A stretch of 64,000 nt of DNA from JACKHO01 sp041398745 (GCA_041398745.1 JAWKUB010000002.1:744001-808000), one strand, 5' to 3'. Shown: positions 36,163 to 45,772, counted from the first letter of the stretch. Notes: generated from the letters alone by a model not told the origin. A program made the numbers and translations.

Positions 36163-36562
36163 AGCCTGCGCGAGACAGCCGCGACCGTCGCGATTCTCCA
36201 TCTTTCGAATTGCATCGACCATCGAGCGAAGATCGCAAACGGCGTGGGCTGAACGGCACAAACACGCATCAAAGCATGCTTTAGCTTCGATTTCAACTTC
36301 TTCTCAATTGATCTGCAATTCAACGCCTGTTCATCAAATCTTCACAGTCGTCCTTAAACTGGGCAGTCATGAAAGCTGCAGCGGCGGCGGTCTGAGAGAC
36401 TGAAGATAGGAACTCTTCCCAGGCCAACAAGCGATTCGCGAATGCGTGTCCAGTCAAGAGTTCAAGGGTCCGCCACCTTGAAGAAGACTTAGATGAATAC
36501 AGTTTCTGACGCCAGGTGTGCGTCAGATTTTTGAGGTTTCCAATTCCTGGAGATTTGTTGAA
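36163..36562. other. 400-base non-coding region upstream of the pilin gene
   Basis: No gene is supported. Three structures are visible: CGCGA-ccg-TCGCG at 36180-36192 just after the kinase stop, an exact inverted repeat GAACTCTT (36410-36417) / AAGAGTTC (36456-36463) enclosing the palindrome ATTCGCGAAT, and the terminator-like hairpin at 36506-36533. It may be a long leader or a small RNA gene. Confidence 0.55.
36506..36533 (+). terminator. Terminator-like hairpin 29 bases before the pilin start
   Basis: TCTGACGC (36506-36513) and GCGTCAGA (36521-36528) form an exact 8-bp stem with a 7-base loop and five T residues to 36533. It ends 29 bases before the pilin ATG, so it is either the end of an upstream transcript or an attenuator. 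Confidence 0.75.
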
Positions 36563-37807
36563 ATGAAAGTCCGTAATTTGCGGAAACCAGTCGTCAGCAA
36601 GCGTGCTGGTTTCACCCTCATCGAATTGCTGGTTGTGATTGCCATCATCGCAATTCTGGCCGCCTTCCTGATCCCAGCGATTCAGAAAGCGCGTGAAGCT
36701 GCTCGTTCTGCTCAGTGCAAGAACAACCTGCGTCAGTTCGGCATTGGCTTGGCCGTCTTCGCAGAAAACGACAAAGCCAAGCGTGTTTGCTCCGGTGCGT
36801 ACGATTACAAGCGCGATGGTTGCGTGACCAAGTACGGCTGGGTTGCCGACCTCGTGAACAGTGGCTCTGCTATGCCACAAACCATGCTCTGTCCTTCAAG
36901 CACTCTCCGCGGTTCGGAAAAGCTGAACGACCTCCTTGGTGCCGACTCCGTTGGTACTGTCGGCAAGCTGCCAACCGAACTCCAATTCCGCCTGCTGGAA
37001 GACGTCTGCAACAACACCGACGGACTGCAGTCCCTCGCAGCAGGTACCGACACCGACGGTAACGGCTACACTGACGCAGCTGAGTTCATCGGCCGCAAAA
37101 TGCTGGCCGAAGGCTACGGTACGAACTACTCCAGCAGCTGGTACATGGTTCGGTCACGTGCGAAAGTTGTTGAGAATTCAGGTACTGGCGATCTCGAAAC
37201 CTTCACCGATCTGAAAGGGCTGGCTGGTGGATTCGGCCCGGCAACACTGCCTCTTCTCGAAAGCTCCCCTGTTCCTTCGAGCAACATTCCATTCCTCGGT
37301 TGCGGTAGCCCTGGCGATGCCAGCGAAGCCTCCCTGGTCGAGTCGATTCCAGGATTCATGGTTGCTGGCGAGCGTCTGGCGGAATCGTTCAACGACGGCC
37401 CAGCATACTGGAACGCAACATCGGTCGACCTCATCCCAACCGGAACCGTCATTACTCCAGCAACAAGCGGTACTCCTTGTGCATGGTGTGACGACGTTCT
37501 CCCAACGTCCTCCGCAGCTGGCAATGCCGGTGGGGACGGAATTCTGTGGTTGCAGGACACTCGCGACTGGTACGCCCTCCACGGTGGTGGTGGTAAGGGA
37601 AGCTGTAACCTGCTCATGGCCGATGGTAGCGTGAAAACTATCTTCGATATCAATGGCGACGGTTACCTCAACCCAGGCTTCGCGGCCGTTGGCGGTACTG
37701 CTGAATTCGATGGATACACCGACGGCACCGTCGAACTTGAGCCATTCGAAGTCTTCAGCGGACCTTCGATTGAAAACGCTGGTTTCCTGAAAGGCGATTA
37801 CGAGTAA
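36563..37807 (+). CDS. DUF1559 / type II secretion pilin-like protein
   Basis: The ATG at 36563 (MKVRNLRKPVVSKRAGFTLIELLVV split here by the rule) gives 414 residues, with GGAG 11 bases upstream. The N-terminus has a prepilin signature (RAGFTLIELLVVIAIIAI) with cleavage before FTLIE, and then KAREAARSAQCKNNLRQFG. The C-terminus has the DUF1559 H/GG and MADGSVKTIFDINGDGY pattern. It is an exported, probably surface or periplasmic pseudopilin. Codon use is biased to C-ending codons and the region is enriched in glycine, suggesting high expression. Planctomycetes carry many such genes. Confidence 0.95.
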   Translation: MKVRNLRKPVVSKRAGFTLIELLVVIAIIAILAAFLIPAIQKAREAARSAQCKNNLRQFGIGLAVFAENDKAKRVCSGAYDYKRDGCVTKYGWVADLVNSGSAMPQTMLCPSSTLRGSEKLNDLLGADSVGTVGKLPTELQFRLLEDVCNNTDGLQSLAAGTDTDGNGYTDAAEFIGRKMLAEGYGTNYSSSWYMVRSRAKVVENSGTGDLETFTDLKGLAGGFGPATLPLLESSPVPSSNIPFLGCGSPGDASEASLVESIPGFMVAGERLAESFNDGPAYWNATSVDLIPTGTVITPATSGTPCAWCDDVLPTSSAAGNAGGDGILWLQDTRDWYALHGGGGKGSCNLLMADGSVKTIFDINGDGYLNPGFAAVGGTAEFDGYTDGTVELEPFEVFSGPSIENAGFLKGDYE

Positions 37808-37906
37808 TCGTCGGGAGCGATTTTGCTCAGCAGGCTCTGTCCACAATGAGCAATATCTTCTCCTTGAAACGAATTGTTGAGCGTTCGCTCTCTTGAAGAT
37901 CGCAGC

Positions 37907-37939
37907 CCCGGGGCACTGGCACTTTGCTGGTGTCCCGGG
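37907..37939. repeat. GC-rich hairpin after the pilin gene
   Basis: CCCGGGGCAC (37907-37916) pairs with GTGTCCCGGG (37930-37939): ten pairs including one G-U, with a 13-base loop. It begins 99 bases after the pilin stop. There is no T-run; it could stabilise the 3' end or form part of the next gene's leader. Confidence 0.6.
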
Positions 37940-38067
37940 AATTGCATGTCCAAAGTTCAAATGGATGTGTTTTGAGGACACCTCGTCGTCCGCAGTCATC
38001 CGCTATCCCTGCCTGAAGCCGACTCGGTGCGTGCAGGTGCAAGCCCAGTGAGTCTCACGGTATCCAA

Positions 38068-41000
38068 ATGAGTACTCCCCAGCAGAAGTGCAAAAACTGC
38101 AATTCTCCAGTCTTTCCTGCAATGGTGTCGTGCCGTGAATGTGGCACACGCGTTCAAAGTGAACCAGCGGCAGCATCATCGAAGTCGTCCGGTCATACGG
38201 AAGTCAAATCGGACGGAAAACTCCGTACCAATTGTCCGTATTGCGACAAACGCATCAAAGCACCCATCCACGCTGCAGGTAAAAAAGTTCGTTGCCCCAA
38301 ATGCTCCAAGTCGGTGCAACTGCCCGAAGTCACCGCCGAACAACGCGAGTTGTTCGAGTCGAGTCAACTGCTCGAAAACCTCACCGAGAGTAAGTCGTCG
38401 TTCCAGTTCTCGGGTGACGAAACATCATTCGAAATCAACCTTCCTCTCGAGTCGGACACGAATGTACCGCAGACTCGTAAGGTCCAAGTTACAAGCAACT
38501 CGAATATCGCTGAGTCCAAGTCAGAGTCGTCACAATCGAGTGTGTCGGGCAAGTCATCGGCAGCTGGAAAACTGCCGTCCGCCAGCGTAATCCAGGCGGA
38601 GTGTAATGCCTGCGGCGCCGAAGTCAGTGCGCCGTTACAGTTCATCGGCCTCACGATTCCCTGCGAGCAGTGTGGCGCTGCTGTCAAATTTCCAGATCGG
38701 CTTGACGACAGCAACGAGTCGATGTCGAGTCGCTCGCGCGACACTTCTCCGGACGTACGCGTCCGACGCGAAATTCAATTGCTGCGCGCTATCGACATGA
38801 TGCTCGAAGAAGAGGGGACGCCACCGAAGCTGGAACCGCTTCAGTTCAATGATCCTCTGTCAGCGTCCGTTGTTCGCCGTCATGTGACAACAGTCACCAA
38901 GGCAATCAAAGCAAATCCCGCAGATGTGTCAGACGCAGCACGTGAAGCGTTGATGGCTCTCGCAACGCACCGTGCGGCGGAAGCCAACGAGGAATTGTTC
39001 GCGCAACTGAAACAGGCGTCCGGCGCCTTTCGCCTGGAATTGATGTCCTGCCTCGCCGAATTGCGTCATCCCGATTTGCTTCCCACGCTGTTGAAGGCAC
39101 TGGGCGCGACACGAGGAGCTGATGTCAAAATCGTCGTTGAAGCGACCTTACGCTACGGCGACCCCCGAGCCATCCTTCCACTCCTGTATGCTGCGGATGT
39201 TCATCGTCAACATGTGCGGATGATTTACGACGGCATTGTCGGCATGGGTGCGGCCGCAGGGAATCAGCTTTGTCGTCTCGTTCCAAAGATTGATGATTCC
39301 ACAACCCTGACAGTCATTGCCGATTTGCTCGGACGTTTTGAAGGGGGATGTCCCATCAAGACATTCCGGTTGCTCCTCAAAAGTGAGGATGTCATGGTTC
39401 GTCGCGAGACAGCCCGCAGTCTCGCAAAACTGGCAGACGGAGCGTCAATTCCTCAATTGGTTCGTTCTCTGCGTGACAGTGACGAAGAAGTCCGGGCGCT
39501 GCTCGCTCAGGCATTCCCCCGCTGCGCCAATGAGGAAGCCATTGCTGGCCTCATGAAGTATGTGGATGATCCATCACCCAAAGTCCGGTGTAGCGTCATC
39601 CGTGCGTTAGGGGAAAGCGGCATTACAATTCCACTACCGCTCATTCGCCCTCACTTGCAAGATGAGGACCTCGATTGCCGGATTGCTGCTGCAGAAGCCG
39701 TCGGACGCCTCGGTGACCCCAACGGCCTGACGTTTCTTCTCGACATGCTGCGTGAAGCAGACGTTGAAAGTGACCCTGCACTGCCACGGAAAATTGCCGC
39801 ATCTCTCGGTCGGATGAAAGACGCCCGGGCCACATTGCCGCTGCTGAATTTACTCGTCTCAGACGATGTGCAACTCAAGGTGCAAATCGCGCGTTCGTTG
39901 GGAGACCTTGGCCAAAAGGCCGCGCGAGAACCACTGGAACGCCTGTTGTCGCACGAACCTTCTGAACCAGTCCGCATTGCCGCCGCCCGCTCGCTTGGTG
40001 AGCTGGGAGACCCTGAAGCGCGTTCTGCATTGGCGCTCACGCTGCGTGACACCAGTTCCGTGCAAGTCGTGGCCATTCAGGCATTGGCCAAACTGAAAGG
40101 TCGCAAGCGGGACATTGTTGAAGCGATCCGTGAACTTCTGCAGTCACCTAATCCAGCGGTCCGCCGCGAGGTGTTAACTGCGTACGGGCGAGCCGAAGAC
40201 CCAGGGCTGGTGAGCGAAGTCATTCCCTTGCTGGCCGACAAAGATGCTGACGTCCGCACTGTCGCACTCCAGACAATCCGACAACTGGGGGACACGCGTC
40301 CCAACAGCGAACTGCTGAAACTGGCCGGAAGCCAGCAACAGGGTGCGTTGACAACTGGGAAAGCGGCGGGAGTGAGTCTCAAACTTCCCTCACTCTCCGT
40401 TCCCAATTGGATCAAATCGGTCAGCCCTGCTGCTTTGGTCGGGTTGTTCGCCAATCCCGTGGCACTCGGTGGCTTGAGTGTCTGTCTGGTGCTTGGTCTC
40501 ACCGCGTACTTCTGGACGAATCCGCTCGGCTTGAAGTCACAACCTGTTCTTCCTCGCGGCAATGTTGGTCAGGTGTCCGTCAGCGAAGACGGCAAATGGC
40601 TCGCAGCTGCTCGCTCAAGAGGTTTGCTTGAAGTTTGGGATGTTGAGCAACAGAAGGTCGTCAGCCAGAACAGCGAACTCCGTCCTAAGTTCATTTGCTT
40701 CGGTCCACAGGGAAAAAACCTGTTGTGCGCCGCCGGAAAGCGTATGGCCCTTATCCCACTCACGAATGGTCAGTTAGGTGAGCCAGTAGACGTCAAAGGC
40801 CACGAGGGGACTGTCTTTGACTTGCAGGTGACACCCGATCACAAATTCGCTGTAACGCTCGGGAGTGATCGCACCATTGTTCGCTGGGATCTTGAAAAAG
40901 GAGCACCGGCTGGTGCAATTCAGCCCGAAGATGCCTTGGACTACGTTGCCATTAGTAGCGACGGGCATGAGGTAGCCGGAGCCAGTAAAGGCGGCAAAGT

Positions 41001-41424
41001 GTACCTGTGGGATATGGACTCTCAGGAAGAGATTTCGCGAAGCGAAATCAAAGGGGCCAAAATTCAGGCCCTGACCATCCAGGCCGATGGCCCACTCATT
41101 GCCATTGGCGGAGGTGATGGAGCGGTGATGCTCTGGAATCCAGAGGACGGTGATGTTCAGGTTGATAAGTCATCGCCCGTGCCGGTTCGAGCATTGACCT
41201 TCCCGGAGGGCGGAAGACTCTGCATCGCTCGTGGACCGACTGTGGAACTACGTGATGTCGAGTCTGGAACGCAATCGGTACTGGAAACCAGTCTGGAGGC
41301 GATTAGCACCCTGGTGGTGGACAAGCAGGGGAAAGTCGTTACGGTCGGCAACGACGAACAGTCTCAGGTCCTCGTTTTCGAGTCTGACTCGCAGAAACTC
41401 ATCCACGAACTCGACAAAACGTGA
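38068..41424 (+). CDS. Zinc-ribbon, HEAT-repeat and WD40 membrane protein
   Basis: The 1,118-residue protein has three CxxC...CxxC ribbons in its first ~205 residues (CKNCNSPVF... CRECGT; CPYCDKRIK... CPKCSKSV; CNACGAEVS... CEQCGAA). HEAT repeats fill about residues 280-760 (for example EPVRIAAARSLGELGDPEAR), then one transmembrane helix near 786-815, then WD40 blades to the C-terminus (for example GLLEVWDVEQQ, TIVRWDLEKG, KVYLWDMDSQ). It looks like a membrane scaffold joining a cytoplasmic solenoid to a periplasmic propeller. The ribbons resemble the one in the kinase. Confidence 0.9.
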   Translation: MSTPQQKCKNCNSPVFPAMVSCRECGTRVQSEPAAASSKSSGHTEVKSDGKLRTNCPYCDKRIKAPIHAAGKKVRCPKCSKSVQLPEVTAEQRELFESSQLLENLTESKSSFQFSGDETSFEINLPLESDTNVPQTRKVQVTSNSNIAESKSESSQSSVSGKSSAAGKLPSASVIQAECNACGAEVSAPLQFIGLTIPCEQCGAAVKFPDRLDDSNESMSSRSRDTSPDVRVRREIQLLRAIDMMLEEEGTPPKLEPLQFNDPLSASVVRRHVTTVTKAIKANPADVSDAAREALMALATHRAAEANEELFAQLKQASGAFRLELMSCLAELRHPDLLPTLLKALGATRGADVKIVVEATLRYGDPRAILPLLYAADVHRQHVRMIYDGIVGMGAAAGNQLCRLVPKIDDSTTLTVIADLLGRFEGGCPIKTFRLLLKSEDVMVRRETARSLAKLADGASIPQLVRSLRDSDEEVRALLAQAFPRCANEEAIAGLMKYVDDPSPKVRCSVIRALGESGITIPLPLIRPHLQDEDLDCRIAAAEAVGRLGDPNGLTFLLDMLREADVESDPALPRKIAASLGRMKDARATLPLLNLLVSDDVQLKVQIARSLGDLGQKAAREPLERLLSHEPSEPVRIAAARSLGELGDPEARSALALTLRDTSSVQVVAIQALAKLKGRKRDIVEAIRELLQSPNPAVRREVLTAYGRAEDPGLVSEVIPLLADKDADVRTVALQTIRQLGDTRPNSELLKLAGSQQQGALTTGKAAGVSLKLPSLSVPNWIKSVSPAALVGLFANPVALGGLSVCLVLGLTAYFWTNPLGLKSQPVLPRGNVGQVSVSEDGKWLAAARSRGLLEVWDVEQQKVVSQNSELRPKFICFGPQGKNLLCAAGKRMALIPLTNGQLGEPVDVKGHEGTVFDLQVTPDHKFAVTLGSDRTIVRWDLEKGAPAGAIQPEDALDYVAISSDGHEVAGASKGGKVYLWDMDSQEEISRSEIKGAKIQALTIQADGPLIAIGGGDGAVMLWNPEDGDVQVDKSSPVPVRALTFPEGGRLCIARGPTVELRDVESGTQSVLETSLEAISTLVVDKQGKVVTVGNDEQSQVLVFESDSQKLIHELDKT

Positions 41425-41511
41425 GTTTTCGGGAGTCGACGGTTGCGGCCAGACCTCCAAGGGGGACTGCACTCGTCTTCTCTCCACAGGTTTGTGTAAA
41501 CTCGCCGGACC

Positions 41512-42624
41512 ATGTTCCGGTTGTTTTGCCCCACCCTCCTGTTCTTGACTTTTCTCGCCACTGCCATGCCGGCACTGTGTGATGATGTCGCACGCGAGCA
41601 CGTTGCAGGCATTCTAGAGCGACTGCGTCATCCCGAATTCGCCGAAAGGCGCAGGGCCTATGGCGAGCTAATCCAATTGCGAGGTCAGGAGTTAAGCGTC
41701 CTCACCGCGAGTGTTCCAGAAGATTCGTCCGAAGCGGCCTGGATGTGTGTCCGGGCACTTGAAACCATTCTGCAGGCCGATGCCGAACACGACGGAGAAC
41801 TGGCCGAGCGAACCCTCGAACAACTTTCCTTTCGCGAAGACCCTGTAGGGGCCGCCGCCGCGCTCACGCTCATCCGCAACGGACAACTCCGTGAGTCGCG
41901 CGCAACGCAAGCACTTCTGGATCTTGGGGCAACCATTAACTACATGAATCCGTTTGGCCTCCAGGTTGCTCCCATTCCGACAACTTCTGGTACTGGAGTT
42001 GGCTTCGGACCTGCCAGCCTGCCCAGTGCAATTTGGCTTCATAGCGACTGGACCGGAACAAAAGACGACCTGTGGCACATTCGCCGGTTTGCACACCGTA
42101 AAGGCCTCGTCGTGTATCTCGTTGCCGGATGCGGAGTGACAGGTAACGACGTCATGTCCAGCGCTGCGGTTTGGTTACCGAGTCTGGATATCGAGCAGCG
42201 TGGCAAAGCCAATTTTGGCATTATTCGCGAGGCAGAATTCCTTCCAGGATGCACGATTCGCGAAGCAGTTCAGCACGGTCCAGCAGCTGGCGCCGGCTTG
42301 GAGGCTGGCGACCGCATTGTCGAAGTCGACGGGAAACGAATTCAGTCTTTTTACGACCTGGTGAATTATCTGCAAAACAAAGTGCCACGCGAAGTCGTCG
42401 AAACCACATTCGTACGTCGAGTTATTCAGGACGGTGAGTACCGCGATGTCACCATGAAGACGAAGGTCATTCTGGGCTCCTGGAAAACTCAAACAAACCC
42501 CCACGGCCTGCTCCCCCCGCTGCAGTTTCAAGGCCCCGAAGGGCCCAGCTTTCATTCCCTTTATGATCGTCCTCCCGTGGTTCCGACTCCGGAATTGATT
42601 GAACGGTATTCCTACGTGCGCTAG
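41512..42624 (+). CDS. Secreted PDZ-domain protein
   Basis: A 370-residue product with a Sec signal peptide (MFRLFCPTLLFLTFLATAMP, cleaved near ALC). A helical, HEAT-like N-terminal part (to about residue 145) is followed by a PDZ domain at about residues 245-320, with the ligand loop GPAAGAGLEAGDRIVEVDG. No serine-protease triad is seen, so it is a PDZ scaffold rather than an HtrA protease. It starts a three-gene set with 11 bases to the HlyD-like gene, and may present substrates to the M50 protein. Confidence 0.85.
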   Translation: MFRLFCPTLLFLTFLATAMPALCDDVAREHVAGILERLRHPEFAERRRAYGELIQLRGQELSVLTASVPEDSSEAAWMCVRALETILQADAEHDGELAERTLEQLSFREDPVGAAAALTLIRNGQLRESRATQALLDLGATINYMNPFGLQVAPIPTTSGTGVGFGPASLPSAIWLHSDWTGTKDDLWHIRRFAHRKGLVVYLVAGCGVTGNDVMSSAAVWLPSLDIEQRGKANFGIIREAEFLPGCTIREAVQHGPAAGAGLEAGDRIVEVDGKRIQSFYDLVNYLQNKVPREVVETTFVRRVIQDGEYRDVTMKTKVILGSWKTQTNPHGLLPPLQFQGPEGPSFHSLYDRPPVVPTPELIERYSYVR

Positions 42625-42635
42625 GGAGATTTGAC

Positions 42636-43523
42636 ATGACCGACATCAGTCGCCTGATGGTTTGCAATTTGCTCGCCGCAGTATTGGTAGTTGCGTGCCA
42701 AGGAGTGCAGGCGGAGGACATTACGGTCCACGGTGTCCGCATTTCTCCAGTCACCGATACGAACATCTCGTCGATTCAATCGGGTCTGGTGCGAGAGGTC
42801 CACGTGAATGTCGGTCAAACCGTCGCGCAGGGCGATTTGCTTCTTACCCTCAATGACGACGGCGCCCGGCTCCGCCTCGAACAGGCACGCGCCGATTACG
42901 AAATCGCGCGGCATGCAGCACAGAATGAACTCCCCATCCAACTGGCCGAACGCACGCTGGCAGTTGCCGAAGCAGAATACCAGCGTGCGGTCGACGTGAA
43001 TGAGAAGCATCCCGGCACGGTGAGTGCGTCAGAAGTCTCAAAATTGAAGTTGGCCAGCGAACGTGCAGAACTGGAGCTGCAACAGGCGAAGAAGACGCTG
43101 GAAGCCAAGCGCCTTGCTCTGATGGCCAACGAACTCGAAGTGCAAGCCGCCCAATTGCATGTCAGTCAACACCGCGTCGTGGCTCCTTGCCGAGGAATTG
43201 TGACTGACATCTCCCATCAAATTGGTGAGTGGATTGCGACTGGACAGCCATGTTGTCGACTGGTTGATCTTTCCGTGTTGAAAGCGGAAGGGTTTGTGGT
43301 CGCAACCAATCCGTTGGAACTTGTGGGAAAATCGGCGACGCTTATTCCACAGGGAGTCTCGACCGAGCTGAGAATTAGGGGACTCGTCACTTTTGTTGAC
43401 CCGGAAATTAATCCAGTAAACGGTCAATGCCGAATTCGCGTTGCCTTGGAAGATGCTCCCAAACAGGTGCATCCCGGATTAACTGGCAGTATGCTCGTTC
43501 ACGACGTGGAAAGTGCTGAGTAG
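42636..43523 (+). CDS. HlyD-family periplasmic adaptor
   Basis: A 295-residue membrane-fusion-type protein starting MTDISRLMVCNLLAAVLVV (signal peptide). It has the barrel-sandwich segments SIQSGLVREVHVNVGQTVAQGD and APCRGIVTDISHQIGEW, a coiled-coil hairpin between (ARADYEIARHAAQN... LELQQAKKTLEAKRLAL), and a beta-barrel end. It normally connects an inner-membrane pump to an outer-membrane channel, but no pump is adjacent. The start lies 11 bases after the PDZ gene and the stop 26 bases before the M50 gene. Confidence 0.93.
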   Translation: MTDISRLMVCNLLAAVLVVACQGVQAEDITVHGVRISPVTDTNISSIQSGLVREVHVNVGQTVAQGDLLLTLNDDGARLRLEQARADYEIARHAAQNELPIQLAERTLAVAEAEYQRAVDVNEKHPGTVSASEVSKLKLASERAELELQQAKKTLEAKRLALMANELEVQAAQLHVSQHRVVAPCRGIVTDISHQIGEWIATGQPCCRLVDLSVLKAEGFVVATNPLELVGKSATLIPQGVSTELRIRGLVTFVDPEINPVNGQCRIRVALEDAPKQVHPGLTGSMLVHDVESAE

Positions 43524-43549
43524 CCTCATCTTGACCGGGCAGGAAGACC

Positions 43550-45772
43550 ATGGGCCCTCATCAGCCATTGCCATTTCGGCGCCGTGAAGATGTCGAGGTC
43601 ACTTCCATCGACACGCCGCAGACTCCCTGGATTCTGCGTGACCCGCTAACGAACCGGGTCTACCGACTCGGTATGTCGGAACACTTTGTCTGGTCGCAAC
43701 TCGACGGCACGACAACAGCAGACGAAATTGCTGAGCGGTTCTTTCACTTGTGGTCGCCATTGCAAGTCAAAGTCTCGCAGGTGTTGTTGTTCGTGCAGCA
43801 GCTCCTGCAGCAGGAATTGCTCGTGCCATCCAGCGGAGCGGTTTTGCCGTCGCAGCCGACTGAGCGAGGCCGTCCTTCCTGGTCGCTGAATCCTCTGGCT
43901 GTTCGACTTCCGGGCATCGATCCTCGTCGTTTCCTGGATGCCATTGTCCCCTATACCGGATGGCTGTTCAGTCTACCCATGGTTTTGCTGGGACTACTGT
44001 TTGTCATTTTGACAGTGTCGATAACCATCGCGCACGTCCCGAAGCTGCAGGCCGAGATTTACCACTACCCCCAATTGCTGGGCCAGAGTTGGTACTGGAT
44101 GCTCATTGCCCTGGCAGCTGTCAAATGTCTCCACGAATTGGGACACGCGATTTCCTGTCACCGATTTGGGCGGACGTGCCGTGAAATGGGTGTCATGTTT
44201 CTGGTCGGTACCCCGTGCTTGTATTGCGACGTTACCGACTCCTGGATGCTGAAGAGTCGCTGGCAACGTGCCTCTGTGGCTGCCGCGGGCATTTACGTGG
44301 AACTCGTTGTCGCTGCCTGTGCCGCCTGGGTTTGGATGCTGTCACTACCCGACACAATCCATGTGGTGGCCCTACACCTCATGGTGCTTTGTTCGTTGAA
44401 CACGTTGCTACTCAACGGAAATCCATTGCTGCGGTATGATGGCTACTACGTCTTCTCCGACCTGCTGGGCCTCCCTAACTTGCGAAGTAATGCCCGCCGT
44501 CAGCTTCAGGTGGTGTTTGCCAACCTGTTGTGGGGAATTCGCGACCCGCGTGGCTCATTCTTTCCACTTCGAACACGTGCTATCTGGCTCTGCTACGGCA
44601 TTGCTGCGTCTCTCTACATCTGGCTTGTGCTGGTTTCGATTATTTCCTTCGCGTACCACTGGCTGCTCCCCTACGGATGGGAACGGCTTGCCATCGTCGC
44701 GGGAGTCGTGCTTCTTGGGAGTCAGGTCATTTCCCTCGCAAATCGTGGCTGGAGTCTGCTGCTGCTCGGAATGCGATCATTCAACATTGCATCTCAGAGT
44801 AAACAAGGAAACCTGGCATCCAGTTTTGCGAAATCACTGCGATTCATCGTGGCCAGCAGCCTGATGGTGGGAGGAATTATCGGCCTGCTCTTGTGGCCCC
44901 TTCCCTCGGGAGAAAATGTACCCGCCGTTGTCGTTGCGGCGCAGGTAGAGCCTTTGTATGTCAATACGCCAGGAATCTGGGAAGCAGCTTCCGCCAATGC
45001 GCCAGAAATCCCCAAGGTTGCAACTGCCAATACGCCTCTCATTGAACTGAAAAGTGCCGAACTGGAACGAGAAACCATTGCGGCTGACGGAGAACTCAAG
45101 CAGTTGGAAACGCGCCGGGCGTCACTTGAACGTCGTCGAGTTCTGCAGCCGTCACTTGCAATGCAGCTTTCTGTTACTGAAACCGCAATACAGGCCGTCC
45201 GGGACCGGATCAATTTGCTCGCTGCTCAACGTGAGCAACTCAAGTTGCGTCCCTCAACGTCCGGCGTTGTTCTTGTCAACCGCGAACCGAGCATTCGCCG
45301 AGGAGACCATGAGCGAAGTGTGCCGCTCAGGACGTCACTCATTGATCATAAAAGTTCACATTGGTTTCCCGCAGGATTCGAATTTGCCCGCGTGGTTTCC
45401 AAGGAACAAAGCGTCACAATATACGTTCCACAGTCTTCACTTCAGCACGTCAAAGTCGGACAGCATGTCAGGCTTTGTTTTCCCGAGACGACATCCGTCG
45501 TTTCCGGGGAGATTCTAGAAATGGCGTCCAGCCCAATCAGTGAGGTGCCGGAGAACTTAATCGTGGACGGCCGACTTCCGCTTCGCGCCGCAAACTCGGG
45601 TATCGAGTTCGCTGCGCCAGTTCACGAAGTACGGGTCTCTATTGTTGGAGACGCTGTTTCCGGTCAACTGACACTTCATCAGACCGGGACGGCGCGCATT
45701 CTGTTACCACCGTCGTCACTGTGGACTCGCATGACAATCGCGATTGCCGATTCGTTCCCCGGTCTGCAGTGA
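43550..45772 (+). CDS. M50-family membrane zinc metalloprotease fused to HlyD-like domain
   Basis: A 740-residue membrane protein, SD AGGAAG. A PqqD-like N-terminal domain (about residues 13-85, TADEIAERFFHLW) precedes transmembrane helices, the active-site motif HELGH (about 195-199) and NPLLRYDGYY (near 290-297), whose aspartate is the third zinc ligand. The C-terminal third has a coiled coil (AELERETIAADGELKQLETRR) and barrel-sandwich strands as in HlyD. It resembles the YydH/peptide zinc metalloprotease group. Substrate unknown; no precursor peptide gene was recognised. Confidence 0.92.
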   Translation: MGPHQPLPFRRREDVEVTSIDTPQTPWILRDPLTNRVYRLGMSEHFVWSQLDGTTTADEIAERFFHLWSPLQVKVSQVLLFVQQLLQQELLVPSSGAVLPSQPTERGRPSWSLNPLAVRLPGIDPRRFLDAIVPYTGWLFSLPMVLLGLLFVILTVSITIAHVPKLQAEIYHYPQLLGQSWYWMLIALAAVKCLHELGHAISCHRFGRTCREMGVMFLVGTPCLYCDVTDSWMLKSRWQRASVAAAGIYVELVVAACAAWVWMLSLPDTIHVVALHLMVLCSLNTLLLNGNPLLRYDGYYVFSDLLGLPNLRSNARRQLQVVFANLLWGIRDPRGSFFPLRTRAIWLCYGIAASLYIWLVLVSIISFAYHWLLPYGWERLAIVAGVVLLGSQVISLANRGWSLLLLGMRSFNIASQSKQGNLASSFAKSLRFIVASSLMVGGIIGLLLWPLPSGENVPAVVVAAQVEPLYVNTPGIWEAASANAPEIPKVATANTPLIELKSAELERETIAADGELKQLETRRASLERRRVLQPSLAMQLSVTETAIQAVRDRINLLAAQREQLKLRPSTSGVVLVNREPSIRRGDHERSVPLRTSLIDHKSSHWFPAGFEFARVVSKEQSVTIYVPQSSLQHVKVGQHVRLCFPETTSVVSGEILEMASSPISEVPENLIVDGRLPLRAANSGIEFAAPVHEVRVSIVGDAVSGQLTLHQTGTARILLPPSSLWTRMTIAIADSFPGLQ

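Noticed and set aside
36320..36880. 186-codon minus-strand ORF before the pilin gene
   Set aside because: Runs antisense into the pilin coding region and has no start signal or domain.
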